The translations under genes and the position numbers were made by a program. The notes beneath the pieces are model-generated. The model worked only from the letters and a program-made list of their open reading frames with translations. It was not told the DNA's origin and made no database searches. From contig NZ_DDOV01000009.1 of the NCBI RefSeq assembly GCF_002341865.1, positions 1-30,412 of the forward strand: DNA of 30,412 nucleotides, written 5' to 3'. This document shows, piece by piece, positions 1-9,631 of the stretch. How positions within the stretch are numbered: position 1 is the stretch's first letter; every line of letters starts with the position of its first letter. This DNA is from Clostridium sp. UBA2485 (GTDB lineage: Bacteria > Bacillota > Clostridia > Clostridiales > Clostridiaceae).

Positions 1-396
1 AATTATGGTTGAAATTAATTCTTACAAATTAATTTCTTTAAATAGATTTTTCAATAAAAGTGACTGAGCCACTTTGACAAGAAATAAATTTAGAACTTCT
101 CTTATAAAAGAGAAGTATCGATAATTCTCCATTGTCAATCGTCAATTCTCAATTATATATTGTAAATTTAATAGTTTCAGCTATGATATTAAAAAGCATC
201 AATTATTCTCAAATATATTAATTTTAGAACTGATATATCTATATATAGGATATTATATCATTTTCATCACTTAGTTGTTAATAATTTATACTTTATAATA
301 TAATTAAGATATCTTAAAGAAAATTACCAGTTAGAACTTTTAATCTATTTTCTTGAAGATGCGTAAGTTAAAAAATTTATAAGGAGTTATCATAAG
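1..396. other. Non-coding leader region with repeat-like patch
   Basis: No gene is seen here. Small hairpins are visible at 57-75 (AAAGTG/CACTTT) and 95-116 (ACTTCTCTT/AAGAGAAGT, 4-base loop). Positions 121-155 carry tandem-like TTCTCCATTGTCAA / TTCTCAATT text of the type that is dispersed in clostridial intergenic regions; a similar motif recurs near 18060-18085. A TATAAT at 294-299 is a possible -10 for the downstream reductase gene, but no well-spaced -35 is evident. A ribosome binding site AAGGAG lies at 381-386, ten bases before the first start codon. Confidence 0.5.
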
Positions 397-1239
397 ATGA
401 ATAATGAAGCAAAACTACAATTGACAAAAATAAAAGAAAAAGGGTTTTTACGTCAAAAAAATGAAAATCTTTTTTCTGTAAGAGTTATAAGTTATGATAA
501 TATGTTTACTTATGAACAAATGAATAAATTGGCAAACCTTTCCCATAAATATGGCAGCGGTAAAATTGCTCTTACTACCTATCAAAGTATTGAAATACCT
601 AATATTAAAAACGAATATATAGATATAGTAAGAAAAGAAATATCTTCTATGAACTTACATATTAATATAAATAATAAAAAATTAAGCTATATAGTTAGCT
701 GTAGAGGTAGTATATGTATTAATGGTACTATAGATACATATGCCCTTACGTCCAAATTATATGAGAAAAATCATTCAAAATCTCTTCCTAATAAAGTAAA
801 AATAGGTATATCTGGGTGTCCTAATAATTGTGTAGTTTCAAATCAATATGATATAGGAATTATTCCTACAAGTCCCATAAAAATTAATGAAGAAAATTGT
901 AAGTTATGCAGTGCCTGTACTAAGATTTGTAAGAAAAAAGCTTTAGAAATTAAAGATAAATTAATTTTAAACAATGAGCTATGTAAAGATTGTGGTAAAT
1001 GCTTCAAAGCATGTAAATTTGATGCTATATCCATAGATAATGAAGGCTTAATGATTTATCTTGGAGGAAAATCTGGTAAAAAGCAAAAGCTTGGAACTGC
1101 TCTAGATAAAAAATTTAAATTAGAAGAAATTCCAGAGATAATTTCAAAAATATTAGATTTCTACTCCGAAAATGCCTTAGAAAATGAAAAATTTAATGAA
1201 ACTATCGACCGAGTTGGGATAGAAACATTATTAAGATAA
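397..1239 (+). CDS. Sirohaem/4Fe-4S reductase-like protein with two ferredoxin clusters
   Basis: A 280-residue redox protein of the nitrite/sulfite reductase superfamily, resembling the AsrC/NirA-like small proteins of anaerobes. The N-terminal ~90 residues match the ferredoxin-like half domain (TTYQSIEIPNI region). The cluster/sirohaem ligand set follows: C102 and C107 (CRGSIC), then C141 and C145 (GCPNNC). Two classical CxxCxxCxxxC motifs follow, C168/C171/C174/C178 and C196/C199/C202/C206, so up to three 4Fe-4S clusters plus sirohaem can be bound. The protein is cytoplasmic, with no signal peptide. The likely reaction is six-electron reduction of sulfite or nitrite, or a related electron-transfer role; the substrate cannot be read from sequence. 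No asrA/asrB or nitrite transport gene lies beside it in this window, so it looks monocistronic, with its own RBS (AAGGAG, 381-386) and terminator. Family assignment is firm, substrate is open. Confidence 0.85.
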   Translation: MNNEAKLQLTKIKEKGFLRQKNENLFSVRVISYDNMFTYEQMNKLANLSHKYGSGKIALTTYQSIEIPNIKNEYIDIVRKEISSMNLHININNKKLSYIVSCRGSICINGTIDTYALTSKLYEKNHSKSLPNKVKIGISGCPNNCVVSNQYDIGIIPTSPIKINEENCKLCSACTKICKKKALEIKDKLILNNELCKDCGKCFKACKFDAISIDNEGLMIYLGGKSGKKQKLGTALDKKFKLEEIPEIISKILDFYSENALENEKFNETIDRVGIETLLR

Positions 1240-1244
1240 TATTT

Positions 1245-1283
1245 AAAGGATGTCTTAAAAGTTATACTTTTAAGACATCCTTT
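1245..1283. terminator. Bidirectional rho-independent terminator
   Basis: A perfect 17-bp inverted repeat (1245-1261 and 1267-1283, loop TTATA) sits between two convergent genes. The arm has A-rich and T-rich flanks on both sides, so it can terminate the reductase gene on + and the chitinase gene on -. Confidence 0.85.
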
Positions 1284-1307
1284 CATTTTAATTATTTAAA
1301 ATAGTAC

Positions 1308-4300
1308 TTAGTTAATTAATTGCCAAGAATTATCACTACCTGGAGTCGATTTTGTCCACCATTTAGCTTGATACATTTTGCCTTGGTATAAAACAATATC
1401 TCCTTCTACGTAAGCTTTCCCTTCTACATAATCCATGCTGCCATTTTCATCTTTATCTAATGCCTCCCATGATTCATCACTACCTGGAATTGATTTTGTC
1501 CACCATTTAGCTTGATATCTTTTACCTTGGTATAAAACAACATCTCCTTCTAAATAAATTTTTCCTTCTATATAATCCATGCTCCCATCTTCATTTGGTA
1601 TAACTTCCTTTTCCCATGCAGGATTGTTTTCTGGAACTCCTCCTTGAGTCCACCATTTAGCAGTATATTTTTCACCTTTATATATTACAGTATCTCCTTC
1701 TAGATAAATCTTGTTTGGATCGAAATTATCATCTGTAATGTCAGGTTTTTCTTTAACTGTTATTATACGTTCTTTTGTGGTAATTAGTCCTTCACTATCT
1801 TCAACGGTGTAAATTAATGTATACGCTCCTGCAATGTTATTATCAACATTACCTGTAACTATTATTTTATCTGTTAAATTACCATCTTCTTTGTCAATTG
1901 CTGTAACACCTTCCATAGCATCAAAGGCTTCGCCAACAAATATTTTTTTGTCTTCTATTCCTTTTAATATTGGTGAAGTGTTTATTGGAGGATTTGTTCC
2001 TTCATCACCTTCTTCAAACTTCTTAAATACTTCTGTGAATTCATATTGACTAGATACTCCTGCATTTGTTTCTAACATAGCGTCTCTATTCATTGACCAA
2101 AATGACGTCATAGCTATTTCTTTTTCAATAGCATGATCAACAACCAACTTAGACCATTCTTTTGTAAATATAGGGTGTGCACTTCCTTCAAAGCCTATTG
2201 ATGAAGTAGTACCTATTTTGCCATAGGCTTGTCTATCTGTTAACTCTATATTTGCAAATTTCTTAAAGTAATCTTTTAACTGGTTTTTTGTACTATCTAT
2301 TGCTCTTACTGATCCTGTTCCATAATTTTCTCCTGGTAATAACGTTCCTGGGCCATAACACATAGTCATTATGTTTACAACTTCAACATCAACACCTTCT
2401 GAAAGATATGCCTCTAAAACATCAAGTTGATTCCAAGTTAGTCCACTTGGTAATACAGGAACAGTTAAAACAATATCAACTCCTGTTGCATCTTGAACTT
2501 TTTTAATCGCTTTAGCATTTGCAGTATTTTTACCTTTATCTTGTGCGGATCCTTCAATATCTAAATCTAATCTAGTTAATCCGTAACCTTGAACAATGTC
2601 CATATAAGTATTAGTTAATACTTCTACATCTTGAGTTGCTTCCCAGAATGGAGTTCCGTTTAAACCTCCAAGTGAAATTGCAACGTCTCCTCCAAGTTCA
2701 CGTAATTCTTTTATTGATTTTTTAATTCCTTGATACTGTGTATTATCTTTATGTTCCTCACTTAGAACAGAGTGTCCACCCCAACCCCATTGAACTTTTC
2801 CATCTTTAATAGTGTTTGAGGTAGCTTGTACAAATCCAAGGTTGAAAAATTTAACTCCTGTATCAAGAGATAACCTTTCTAAATTTGCTACTCCATCATT
2901 GTTATAATCTGGTTTTGTTACCCATGCAACCATATCAACAAATGGTGCATTTACTTGTGCTGGCCATTCTATACCTTGTCCAACTCCAAAGTCAATAACA
3001 GTACTTTCCTTTGCTTTTACTGTTATTGTACATTCTTCTGTAGTAGTTTCATTTTGGCTATCAGTAACACTATATGCTAATTTGTAGGTTCCAACCTTTG
3101 TTGTATCAACAGTTCCTTTTACTAAGATTTTACTTGTTAAATCTCCATCTTCTTTATCATGAGCTGTTATGCCAGCCATTGGATCGAAGTCATCATTAAC
3201 AGTTATTGTTTTATTTGATACTCCCTTTAATGTAGGCTTAGTATTTACATCTTTTACTTTTACTGCTATTGTACATTCTTCTGTAGTAGTTTCATTTTTG
3301 CTATCAGTAACGCTATATACTAATTTGTAAGTTCCAACCTTTGTTGTATCAACAGTTCCTTTTACTAAGATTTTACTTGTTAAATCTCCATCTTCTTTAT
3401 CATAAGCTGTTATACCAGCCATTGGATCGAAGTCATCATCAACAGTTATTGTTTTATTTGATACTCCCTTTAATGTAGGCTTAGTATTTACATCAGAAGG
3501 TCCTGTTGCATCTCCAAAAATAGTTTGTCTTACCATTTCCACTCCATTTGGTGTAATACGTTGAGTGATTTCTATACTTTCAATAGCTGAAGTATCTTGA
3601 GGTGCTTCAGTCGATTTTAGCTTAAAACTATAACTTTTGCCTTGGTCTATCATTTTACCTTCCCATACGCCTTTAAGGTCTACCATTGTATAGCCATCTT
3701 TATTTGTTACAGTACCTGCCTGATAATCACCTGAGGTTAAGTTTCCACCATTATTCTTAATATATAATTTAGGAAATTTAATTGTCTCTGCTGATCTTTC
3801 CACAGCCCTTAATACTTCACCAGATTCATTTACTACTTCATTATTTTTAATAGTTATTTTATATCCACCACTTGATCCCCATGACTCTTTGTATGGTTCT
3901 ATTGTCGCCATTATATCTAAGTCTGCATATTTTATTTCATAAGCTGGTAATTCCCCATCACCAAAAAGACCTTTTTTTGCAGTTTTTGTTAATTCATCGC
4001 GTTTGCTAGAATTTGTTGGAGCATCTTGTGATGACATCCATGATATCATTCCACCTAAATTATTTCCATTAACATAACTTGTTTTTTCTGTAATTGAACG
4101 TATGTTATCATAAGTAAAGAATGCTCCTGAGTTTTCATCATAAAGATATGGTGCTTTAGCTACATCATCCCAGTACTCTTTAACTCCTGGATATTTTGCT
4201 TTTAATTTATCAAAGCTACGATGTGCCCATACTCCGCCACGGCGTCCTCTGTCTCCTGATATTAATGGTGATTCATTTTCTGCTCCACGACTTGGAGATT

Positions 4301-5396
4301 GATCTGCATCAGTTCCTACTATAGATGCTTCGCCGTATAATCCTGGTGTACTAGCATCTGGTCCTTTACTTACCTTTTCCCATCCACGAGTATAGAATGC
4401 TGCACCAACGACTATTTTTTCCGGCTCTGCTCCTTGGCTAATTAAATAGTTAACACTTTCATCAACACTTAATCCTTTTCCTGCAAGTGGATCATTTGGA
4501 TTTGAATATAATCCAGTTAGGTGACCACTTGTGTCATCCCAAGCACCTCTTAGGTCGTAAGTCATAATATTAGCAAAGTCAACAATATTAAATAAAGCAT
4601 CAATGTCAATTCCAAGATCAAGAGTTGCTTTTGGAGCTGGCAATGCTACTGATAACTCATATTGTTTATCTAATTTATCACCTTGCTTATTTAGTGCATT
4701 ACGTAAATCTTGTAACAATAATATATAATTTTCTTTATCCTGTGGCTTAGCATTAGGTGTACCTTCATCATTTTTATTATCAACTAAATCTGGTTGACGG
4801 ACTGAGCCTGGATATTCCCAATCAACATCTACAAAATCCATATTTGTATATTCAATAAACTTTATAATATTTTCCACAAATTTTGCACGTTTTTGTGGAC
4901 TTGCGGTTACAACTGAAAAATCTCCTGATTTAGACCATCCTCCTAAGGATACTCCTATTTTTAAATTGGGATTCTTTGCTCTTAGTTCTTGTAATGCTGG
5001 CAATATACCTGCATTTGCATCTCCCCATTGAACATTTGATTCTCCAGCCGGAGAACCTGTGGCAGCGTCTTTATCCGTAAATATTAAATTCCCTTCTGCA
5101 TCAAAATCTAAAAATGCAAAATTTAAATGTGTTATTTGATCTGCTGGAATATCTTTAGGGTAAAAATTTCCCTCACCGCCCCAGATAGACCAATCTCCAT
5201 AATACATAACATTACGTTTTGCTGCTGGACTTAAAAAATTTTGAACATTTTTAGAATTTTTTAAGTCTACTGCTTTCACTTCTATAGGACTTATACCTGC
5301 AACTAGTATTCCTAATGAAAGCGATACTGCCGTTGTAGCTGATACAACTCTTTTTGCAACTGTACCTTTTTTACCTTTACCTTTAGTAGTTTTCAT
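1308..5396 (-). CDS. Secreted multidomain chitinase with two GH18 domains
   Basis: A 1362-residue extracellular enzyme that should hydrolyse chitin. A lysine-rich N-terminus followed by a hydrophobic stretch (about 18-42) is a Sec signal peptide. GH18 domain 1 (about 60-480) has the SLGGWS strand (150-155) and the DxxDxDxE motif D187/D190/D192/E194, E194 being the expected acid. About 490-630 is a beta-rich, CBM-like module. Two near-identical Ig-like (DUF5011-type) repeats follow (about 635-797). GH18 domain 2 (about 800-1100) is of another subtype and keeps D944/D946/E948, although the first aspartate of the motif is T941. A third Ig-like repeat (about 1118-1195) and three ChtBD3/CBM5-12-like modules ending the protein (each YxEGDxVxYxGxxYxAKWWT) complete it. 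RBS GGGGGAG lies six bases before the ATG. Two catalytic domains of different subtype in one chain could combine endo and exo action; that is inference. Confidence 0.93.
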   Translation of the reverse strand: MKTTKGKGKKGTVAKRVVSATTAVSLSLGILVAGISPIEVKAVDLKNSKNVQNFLSPAAKRNVMYYGDWSIWGGEGNFYPKDIPADQITHLNFAFLDFDAEGNLIFTDKDAATGSPAGESNVQWGDANAGILPALQELRAKNPNLKIGVSLGGWSKSGDFSVVTASPQKRAKFVENIIKFIEYTNMDFVDVDWEYPGSVRQPDLVDNKNDEGTPNAKPQDKENYILLLQDLRNALNKQGDKLDKQYELSVALPAPKATLDLGIDIDALFNIVDFANIMTYDLRGAWDDTSGHLTGLYSNPNDPLAGKGLSVDESVNYLISQGAEPEKIVVGAAFYTRGWEKVSKGPDASTPGLYGEASIVGTDADQSPSRGAENESPLISGDRGRRGGVWAHRSFDKLKAKYPGVKEYWDDVAKAPYLYDENSGAFFTYDNIRSITEKTSYVNGNNLGGMISWMSSQDAPTNSSKRDELTKTAKKGLFGDGELPAYEIKYADLDIMATIEPYKESWGSSGGYKITIKNNEVVNESGEVLRAVERSAETIKFPKLYIKNNGGNLTSGDYQAGTVTNKDGYTMVDLKGVWEGKMIDQGKSYSFKLKSTEAPQDTSAIESIEITQRITPNGVEMVRQTIFGDATGPSDVNTKPTLKGVSNKTITVDDDFDPMAGITAYDKEDGDLTSKILVKGTVDTTKVGTYKLVYSVTDSKNETTTEECTIAVKVKDVNTKPTLKGVSNKTITVNDDFDPMAGITAHDKEDGDLTSKILVKGTVDTTKVGTYKLAYSVTDSQNETTTEECTITVKAKESTVIDFGVGQGIEWPAQVNAPFVDMVAWVTKPDYNNDGVANLERLSLDTGVKFFNLGFVQATSNTIKDGKVQWGWGGHSVLSEEHKDNTQYQGIKKSIKELRELGGDVAISLGGLNGTPFWEATQDVEVLTNTYMDIVQGYGLTRLDLDIEGSAQDKGKNTANAKAIKKVQDATGVDIVLTVPVLPSGLTWNQLDVLEAYLSEGVDVEVVNIMTMCYGPGTLLPGENYGTGSVRAIDSTKNQLKDYFKKFANIELTDRQAYGKIGTTSSIGFEGSAHPIFTKEWSKLVVDHAIEKEIAMTSFWSMNRDAMLETNAGVSSQYEFTEVFKKFEEGDEGTNPPINTSPILKGIEDKKIFVGEAFDAMEGVTAIDKEDGNLTDKIIVTGNVDNNIAGAYTLIYTVEDSEGLITTKERIITVKEKPDITDDNFDPNKIYLEGDTVIYKGEKYTAKWWTQGGVPENNPAWEKEVIPNEDGSMDYIEGKIYLEGDVVLYQGKRYQAKWWTKSIPGSDESWEALDKDENGSMDYVEGKAYVEGDIVLYQGKMYQAKWWTKSTPGSDNSWQLIN

Positions 5397-5451
5397 TTTT
5401 TCTCCCCCTTATATAACATAGCAATTTAATAGTTCTCAAAGCTTTATGACC

Positions 5452-5483
5452 ATTATATTAAAAGCTTTTTAAACTTATTTCAA
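5452..5483 (-). promoter_or_regulatory. Candidate promoter of the chitinase gene
   Basis: Reading the minus strand, TTGAAA (5478-5483) is followed after 17 bases by TAATAT (5455-5460), or after 20 bases by a perfect TATAAT (5452-5457). It lies about 60 bases upstream of the chitinase start codon. Assigned from consensus similarity only. Confidence 0.5.
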
Positions 5484-5550
5484 AAAGGATTTTCTTCATT
5501 TAATCTTTAATATACCTTATAGCAAAAATGTACATGAAGAAATATCCTTT
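5484..5550. promoter_or_regulatory. Long interrupted dyad upstream of chitinase promoter
   Basis: Inverted arms AAAGGATtTTCTTCAT (5484-5499) and ATGAAGAAaTATCCTTT (5534-5550) enclose about 34 bases and abut the candidate -35 of the chitinase promoter. The arms differ by one small insertion. This could be a regulator binding site or a remnant of a small fold-back element. No regulator gene is adjacent. Confidence 0.4.
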
Positions 5551-6374
5551 ATGATTCAATTTTAAAAGTCAAGTTCATATCTATAATATTTACAAATGTT
5601 AAAAAATTATCTATCCAAGTTAAATTTTTTGGTGAGTTTAATAAAAATTCTCACCAATTTTAATTTTTTAAATTTAATTTTCTACAATATATTTAATTAT
5701 TTCATTGCCATTACTAAACTTATTTTCTAAAAGTCTAATTACGCCCTATCTAAAGATTTAATTAATAAAATAAATTGTAAAGCATATATTAAAGAAATTA
5801 ATCTATCTTTTAATTATTGATAAAAGCATAAAAAAATGGAATAGTTATATCTAAAATTCAAAAAACTGTAATAGACGATAGAGTAAAATTATACTACAAA
5901 AACTAAATATTTCTCTAAAGTTCTATCGAAAATTATATACTTAATTTATTTATATCTTAAAGGAATAATACTTCGTTCATACAAAAATTAAACAAAATTT
6001 AAAATCTTTGTTAACTTATATTTAATTGATTTTCGTAATGAGGACTTTGTGTAATAAGTTGTAATTTATATATGAATTATATGATCTCTAAATATCCTTA
6101 TTTTTCAAATTGCTATAATTTAATTATAAATTATGCATAAATTTAATACAAGTCTAAAAATTTAGAATTTTTTATGGTATTATTAAAGAATTGCGTAAAA
6201 TTTTCCTAAACTTCAATAAGAATATATTTTTTCTAAAATTATACTATATTTTTATCAATAATTGTCGAATATTGTGTTTATATAGATTTTTAAAAGATAT
6301 TATGATATTTTTTGAAGTTTAAACTCTATTAATTTCACCAACATATTTTGGTAGTTTTTATTGAAAAATAAAAT
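5551..6374. other. Long AT-rich intergenic region
   Basis: More than 800 bases without a supportable ORF on either strand. The only clear structure is an inverted repeat TTGGTGAG/CTCACCAA at 5629-5636 and 5650-5657 flanked by T and A runs, which would act as a weak terminator in either direction. No tRNA, no riboswitch-like conserved core and no transposase relic were recognised. Confidence 0.5.
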
Positions 6375-6418
6375 AAACACTATCAATATTATTAAATTTC
6401 ATAATATTGATAGTGTTT
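6375..6418 (-). terminator. Terminator of the sbcDC operon
   Basis: A perfect 18-bp inverted repeat (6375-6392 and 6401-6418, 8-base loop) about 60 bases beyond the sbcC stop codon. On the minus strand the hairpin is followed by a T-rich tract, as expected for a rho-independent terminator. The plus-strand side is also T-rich. Confidence 0.8.
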
Positions 6419-6480
6419 TTGTTGTTCAATCTAATTGTAAATATAATTTTAAATAAAATTACCTATACTACGCTTTCTTT

Positions 6481-9400
6481 TTATTTTATATTGAACTTTG
6501 CACTACTTCCTCTTGAAGTAGCTATAACCTCTAATCTACCCTCTATTCTCTCTTTTAATTCTGGTACATGAGATATTATTCCCACCAATTTACCTGCATC
6601 TTGTAGTTCTAATAAACAATTTATAGAGACATCTAAGGATTCTGGATCTAATGTGCCAAAACCTTCATCTATAAACATAGTGTCTATATTTACTCCGCCA
6701 GCATTACCCTCTACTACATCTGCAAGTCCTAGTGCTAAAGCTAAAGAAGCTTTAAATCCTTCTCCACCAGACAAAGTTTTTGCTGGTCTAGCCTTTCCTG
6801 TGTAGTTATCGAAAACCTCTATATCAAGTCCACTTTGGCTACTAGCAATTTTTCCTTCATCCGTTCTATTTAACTCATATCTATTAGAAGTCATTTTTCT
6901 TAATCTAATATTAGCTGCTCCTATGATTTCTTCAAAAAAAGAAGCAAGTACATATCTTTCAAAGGTAGTTTTGATGGTGGTAAATCCATTAGCTGCATTA
7001 GATAAATCTGCTATAACTCTATATTTTTCTTCAAAATCTTTTAGTTCTTCATTTATTCTTCTTATATTTTCTAAAACTTCACTATTATTTTTAATTCTAG
7101 CAAATACTTTGTTTCTTTCTTCTGTAATCTTTTCTTTTTCTAATATAAGCAAATCAAGTTCCTTTTTTAATTCTTCAATATCTATAATTTGCAGTTCTTT
7201 AGTTTGTAAAATTATAATTTCATATCTATCAACTATAGATTTTAACTCTTGTTTATAATTTTGAATAGCTGTATCTAAGCTTATTATATCTTCACTATTT
7301 TTTTTGCAAGCTTTATATTCATCTACAGAGTTAAATCCACCTTTTAATATACTTTCTAAATACTGACTATTGCTTTTTTCTAGCAAATTTTTTTCTTCTT
7401 CTAATATTTTTATCTTTTCATCCTTTGAGGTCTTAAGTTTTTCATAGTAAGTTTTATATTTATTATAATTTTCTTCTGCTTCTTCAAATGATTTTTTAAG
7501 CAATAAAAATTTATTTCTAGTTACATTTATAACAGTATTTAAAGCCTCTTCACTTTGGATTTCACTAGGCACTTCTCTTAGAATTCCTTCTAGTTTTTCT
7601 TTAGTCTTTTCATTTTCACCATAAGTTTCTACTTTATTTTTTTCTGAGACTTTTATCTTTTTCTCTAACTGTTCTTTTTCTTTAATGAGATTTTCTTCTT
7701 CTATTTTTAGCTTATTCAACAATTCTGACTTAGTTTTTAATTGTATAAATCTATTATTTAACTCATCAATTTCAATTTTTATTGACTTACCTTTATCAAT
7801 TATTAAGTCTGTAAGTTCACTTCCTATTGCTTCACCAAAATTTGCTATTTTTTCTTCTATTATTTCATGCTTTTTCTTTTCTATTTCTTCTTTTTTAAGT
7901 TTAATTTTTTCTTGTAATTTATTATATTTTTCTAATTCCTCTCTATAGCTCATATCAAGTTTCTCAAAATGATCTCTAGCTAGATTTATTTCTTCTTCTT
8001 TTGGTATATTCACATTATTAACTGCCTTTTTAGGATGACTTGTACCTCCACATACAGGACATTCTTCCCCATCTTTCAATGCCATAGCCATTATAGCTGC
8101 CTGTCCTTTTAAGAATTTTTCTTGTAACATATTTAATTTTTCTTTAGCTACTTTAAATTCTTGTTCAACAGTGTTATATTCTATTTTAAACTCTTTAAAT
8201 TTTGCACTATAAGCTAAGAATTCTTTATTATCATCATGAAGATTTAATAATTTTTTTCTAATTGATTCTTTTTCTTTTAATAGAGAATTTATAGTGGCGA
8301 CTTCAATAGAAGCCTTAGTTCCTTCTTCTATTTTTTTTCTTATATTTACTTCGTCTATTTTAATATTTTCTAGCTTTTCATTAGCACTTTTCAGCTCATC
8401 CTCTATGTTTTTCAATCTAATGTTTAAACGACTTGCAGAAATTTTATATTCATCTATTTTTTTTACTTTATCTATATAAGACTTAAGTGTTGTTCCATAC
8501 TCTATAAGAGAATTTCTTTCTTCTTCTTTCAACTTCTCACTGTTATACTTTTCCTCAGATATTTTTAATTGTTTTTCGTATTCTACTACTGTATCCTCTA
8601 AATTGCTTATTTCTTTTACCCTGTTATCTACACTATCTTTTCTTTGAATATAATTTTCTTCTATAGGTTTGATACTTTCTGCATTTCTTGCTCTATTTAA
8701 ATCTATCTCTAATTTTTCATAGGTTTCCTTTTCATCTTCAAGCTGAATTCTTTTTAAAGTTATTTCCTCTTTTTCTTTTAATTTTTTATTTATCTCTTCT
8801 GCTTTATCTATTTCCCTAGATTTCTCACTTATCTTTTCTTCAATGCTTTTAATATATTTTAATATATTTTCTTCTAAACCTTTATCTTCATGTAATAATA
8901 AAATTAAGTTTTCCTGAATTTTGCCCATATTAGGATTTTGCTCTAGTATTAGCTCTTTTAAAACTGTATTTTCATAAGCATCAATGCTTTTTATATATAC
9001 ATTTCTTCTTTCATTAGCCATAGATGTATTTTTATTTATATCCTGTACTTTCCTTTTAAGCTTTTCTTGTATACTTCTATAACACTCTGTTTGAAAAATC
9101 TTTTGAAGTATATCTCCTCTTTCCTTACTATCGGCAGTTAAAAGCTTTCTAAACTCTCCTTGTGGTATCATAATTATTTGCTTGAACTGTTTATTATTAA
9201 TACCTAGAAGTTCTTCTACTTTTTTAGTAACCTTGTCAAGACCAGTTATAATTTTAAATTTATCGTTGGTTAAAGACTTTAACTCTGCCTCTCCCTTAAA
9301 TTCTGTTGTACCCTCTCCTCTTTTCTTTTTAACAAGTTGAGGTGGCACTCTTCTCAAGAGGTATATATGATTTCTAAGTTTAAATTCTAATTCTACATAG

Positions 9401-9630
9401 GTAAGTTCATCTATGTCTGCAAAGTCACTTCTAAGACTTTTCCCATCTCTCTCTGAGCCATTAGCATCTCCATAAAGTGCAAAATTTATTCCATCAAAAA
9501 TTGTTGTCTTTCCAGCTCCAGTGTTTCCCGTAATTAAAAATATATTTCTATTTTCAAGTAAGGTAAAATCTATAATTGTCTTATCTCTATAAGGCCCAAA
9601 AGCATTTAAGGTAAGTTTTATAGGCTTCAT
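6481..9630 (-). CDS. sbcC: Exonuclease SbcCD subunit C (SMC-like ATPase)
   Basis: The 1049-residue ATPase subunit of the SbcCD (Mre11-Rad50-like) nuclease, which opens hairpins and processes protein-blocked DNA ends. Walker A is GNTGAGKTT (35-43). Two long coiled-coil arms, rich in K/E/L/I, flank the zinc hook CPVCGG with C524 and C527 near the centre, where two molecules dimerise. The C-terminal lobe carries the ABC signature LSGGE and a Walker B/D-loop MFIDEGFGTLD. Length and order match bacterial SbcC. The gene starts one base after the sbcD stop codon; its RBS (GAGGAG) lies within the end of sbcD, so the two are one operon and probably translationally coupled. All expected motifs are present, with no sign of decay. 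Confidence 0.96.
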   Translation of the reverse strand: MKPIKLTLNAFGPYRDKTIIDFTLLENRNIFLITGNTGAGKTTIFDGINFALYGDANGSERDGKSLRSDFADIDELTYVELEFKLRNHIYLLRRVPPQLVKKKRGEGTTEFKGEAELKSLTNDKFKIITGLDKVTKKVEELLGINNKQFKQIIMIPQGEFRKLLTADSKERGDILQKIFQTECYRSIQEKLKRKVQDINKNTSMANERRNVYIKSIDAYENTVLKELILEQNPNMGKIQENLILLLHEDKGLEENILKYIKSIEEKISEKSREIDKAEEINKKLKEKEEITLKRIQLEDEKETYEKLEIDLNRARNAESIKPIEENYIQRKDSVDNRVKEISNLEDTVVEYEKQLKISEEKYNSEKLKEEERNSLIEYGTTLKSYIDKVKKIDEYKISASRLNIRLKNIEDELKSANEKLENIKIDEVNIRKKIEEGTKASIEVATINSLLKEKESIRKKLLNLHDDNKEFLAYSAKFKEFKIEYNTVEQEFKVAKEKLNMLQEKFLKGQAAIMAMALKDGEECPVCGGTSHPKKAVNNVNIPKEEEINLARDHFEKLDMSYREELEKYNKLQEKIKLKKEEIEKKKHEIIEEKIANFGEAIGSELTDLIIDKGKSIKIEIDELNNRFIQLKTKSELLNKLKIEEENLIKEKEQLEKKIKVSEKNKVETYGENEKTKEKLEGILREVPSEIQSEEALNTVINVTRNKFLLLKKSFEEAEENYNKYKTYYEKLKTSKDEKIKILEEEKNLLEKSNSQYLESILKGGFNSVDEYKACKKNSEDIISLDTAIQNYKQELKSIVDRYEIIILQTKELQIIDIEELKKELDLLILEKEKITEERNKVFARIKNNSEVLENIRRINEELKDFEEKYRVIADLSNAANGFTTIKTTFERYVLASFFEEIIGAANIRLRKMTSNRYELNRTDEGKIASSQSGLDIEVFDNYTGKARPAKTLSGGEGFKASLALALGLADVVEGNAGGVNIDTMFIDEGFGTLDPESLDVSINCLLELQDAGKLVGIISHVPELKERIEGRLEVIATSRGSSAKFNIK

Positions 9631-9631
9631 A

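Noticed and set aside
120..170. Tandem TTCTCCATTGTCAA-like text as a CRISPR or direct-repeat array
   Set aside because: The units are short, unequal and without regular spacers.
6923..7258. Serine/leucine-rich plus-strand frames inside sbcC (here and at 7685-7948)
   Set aside because: They are antisense shadows of the coiled-coil coding sequence with no RBS.
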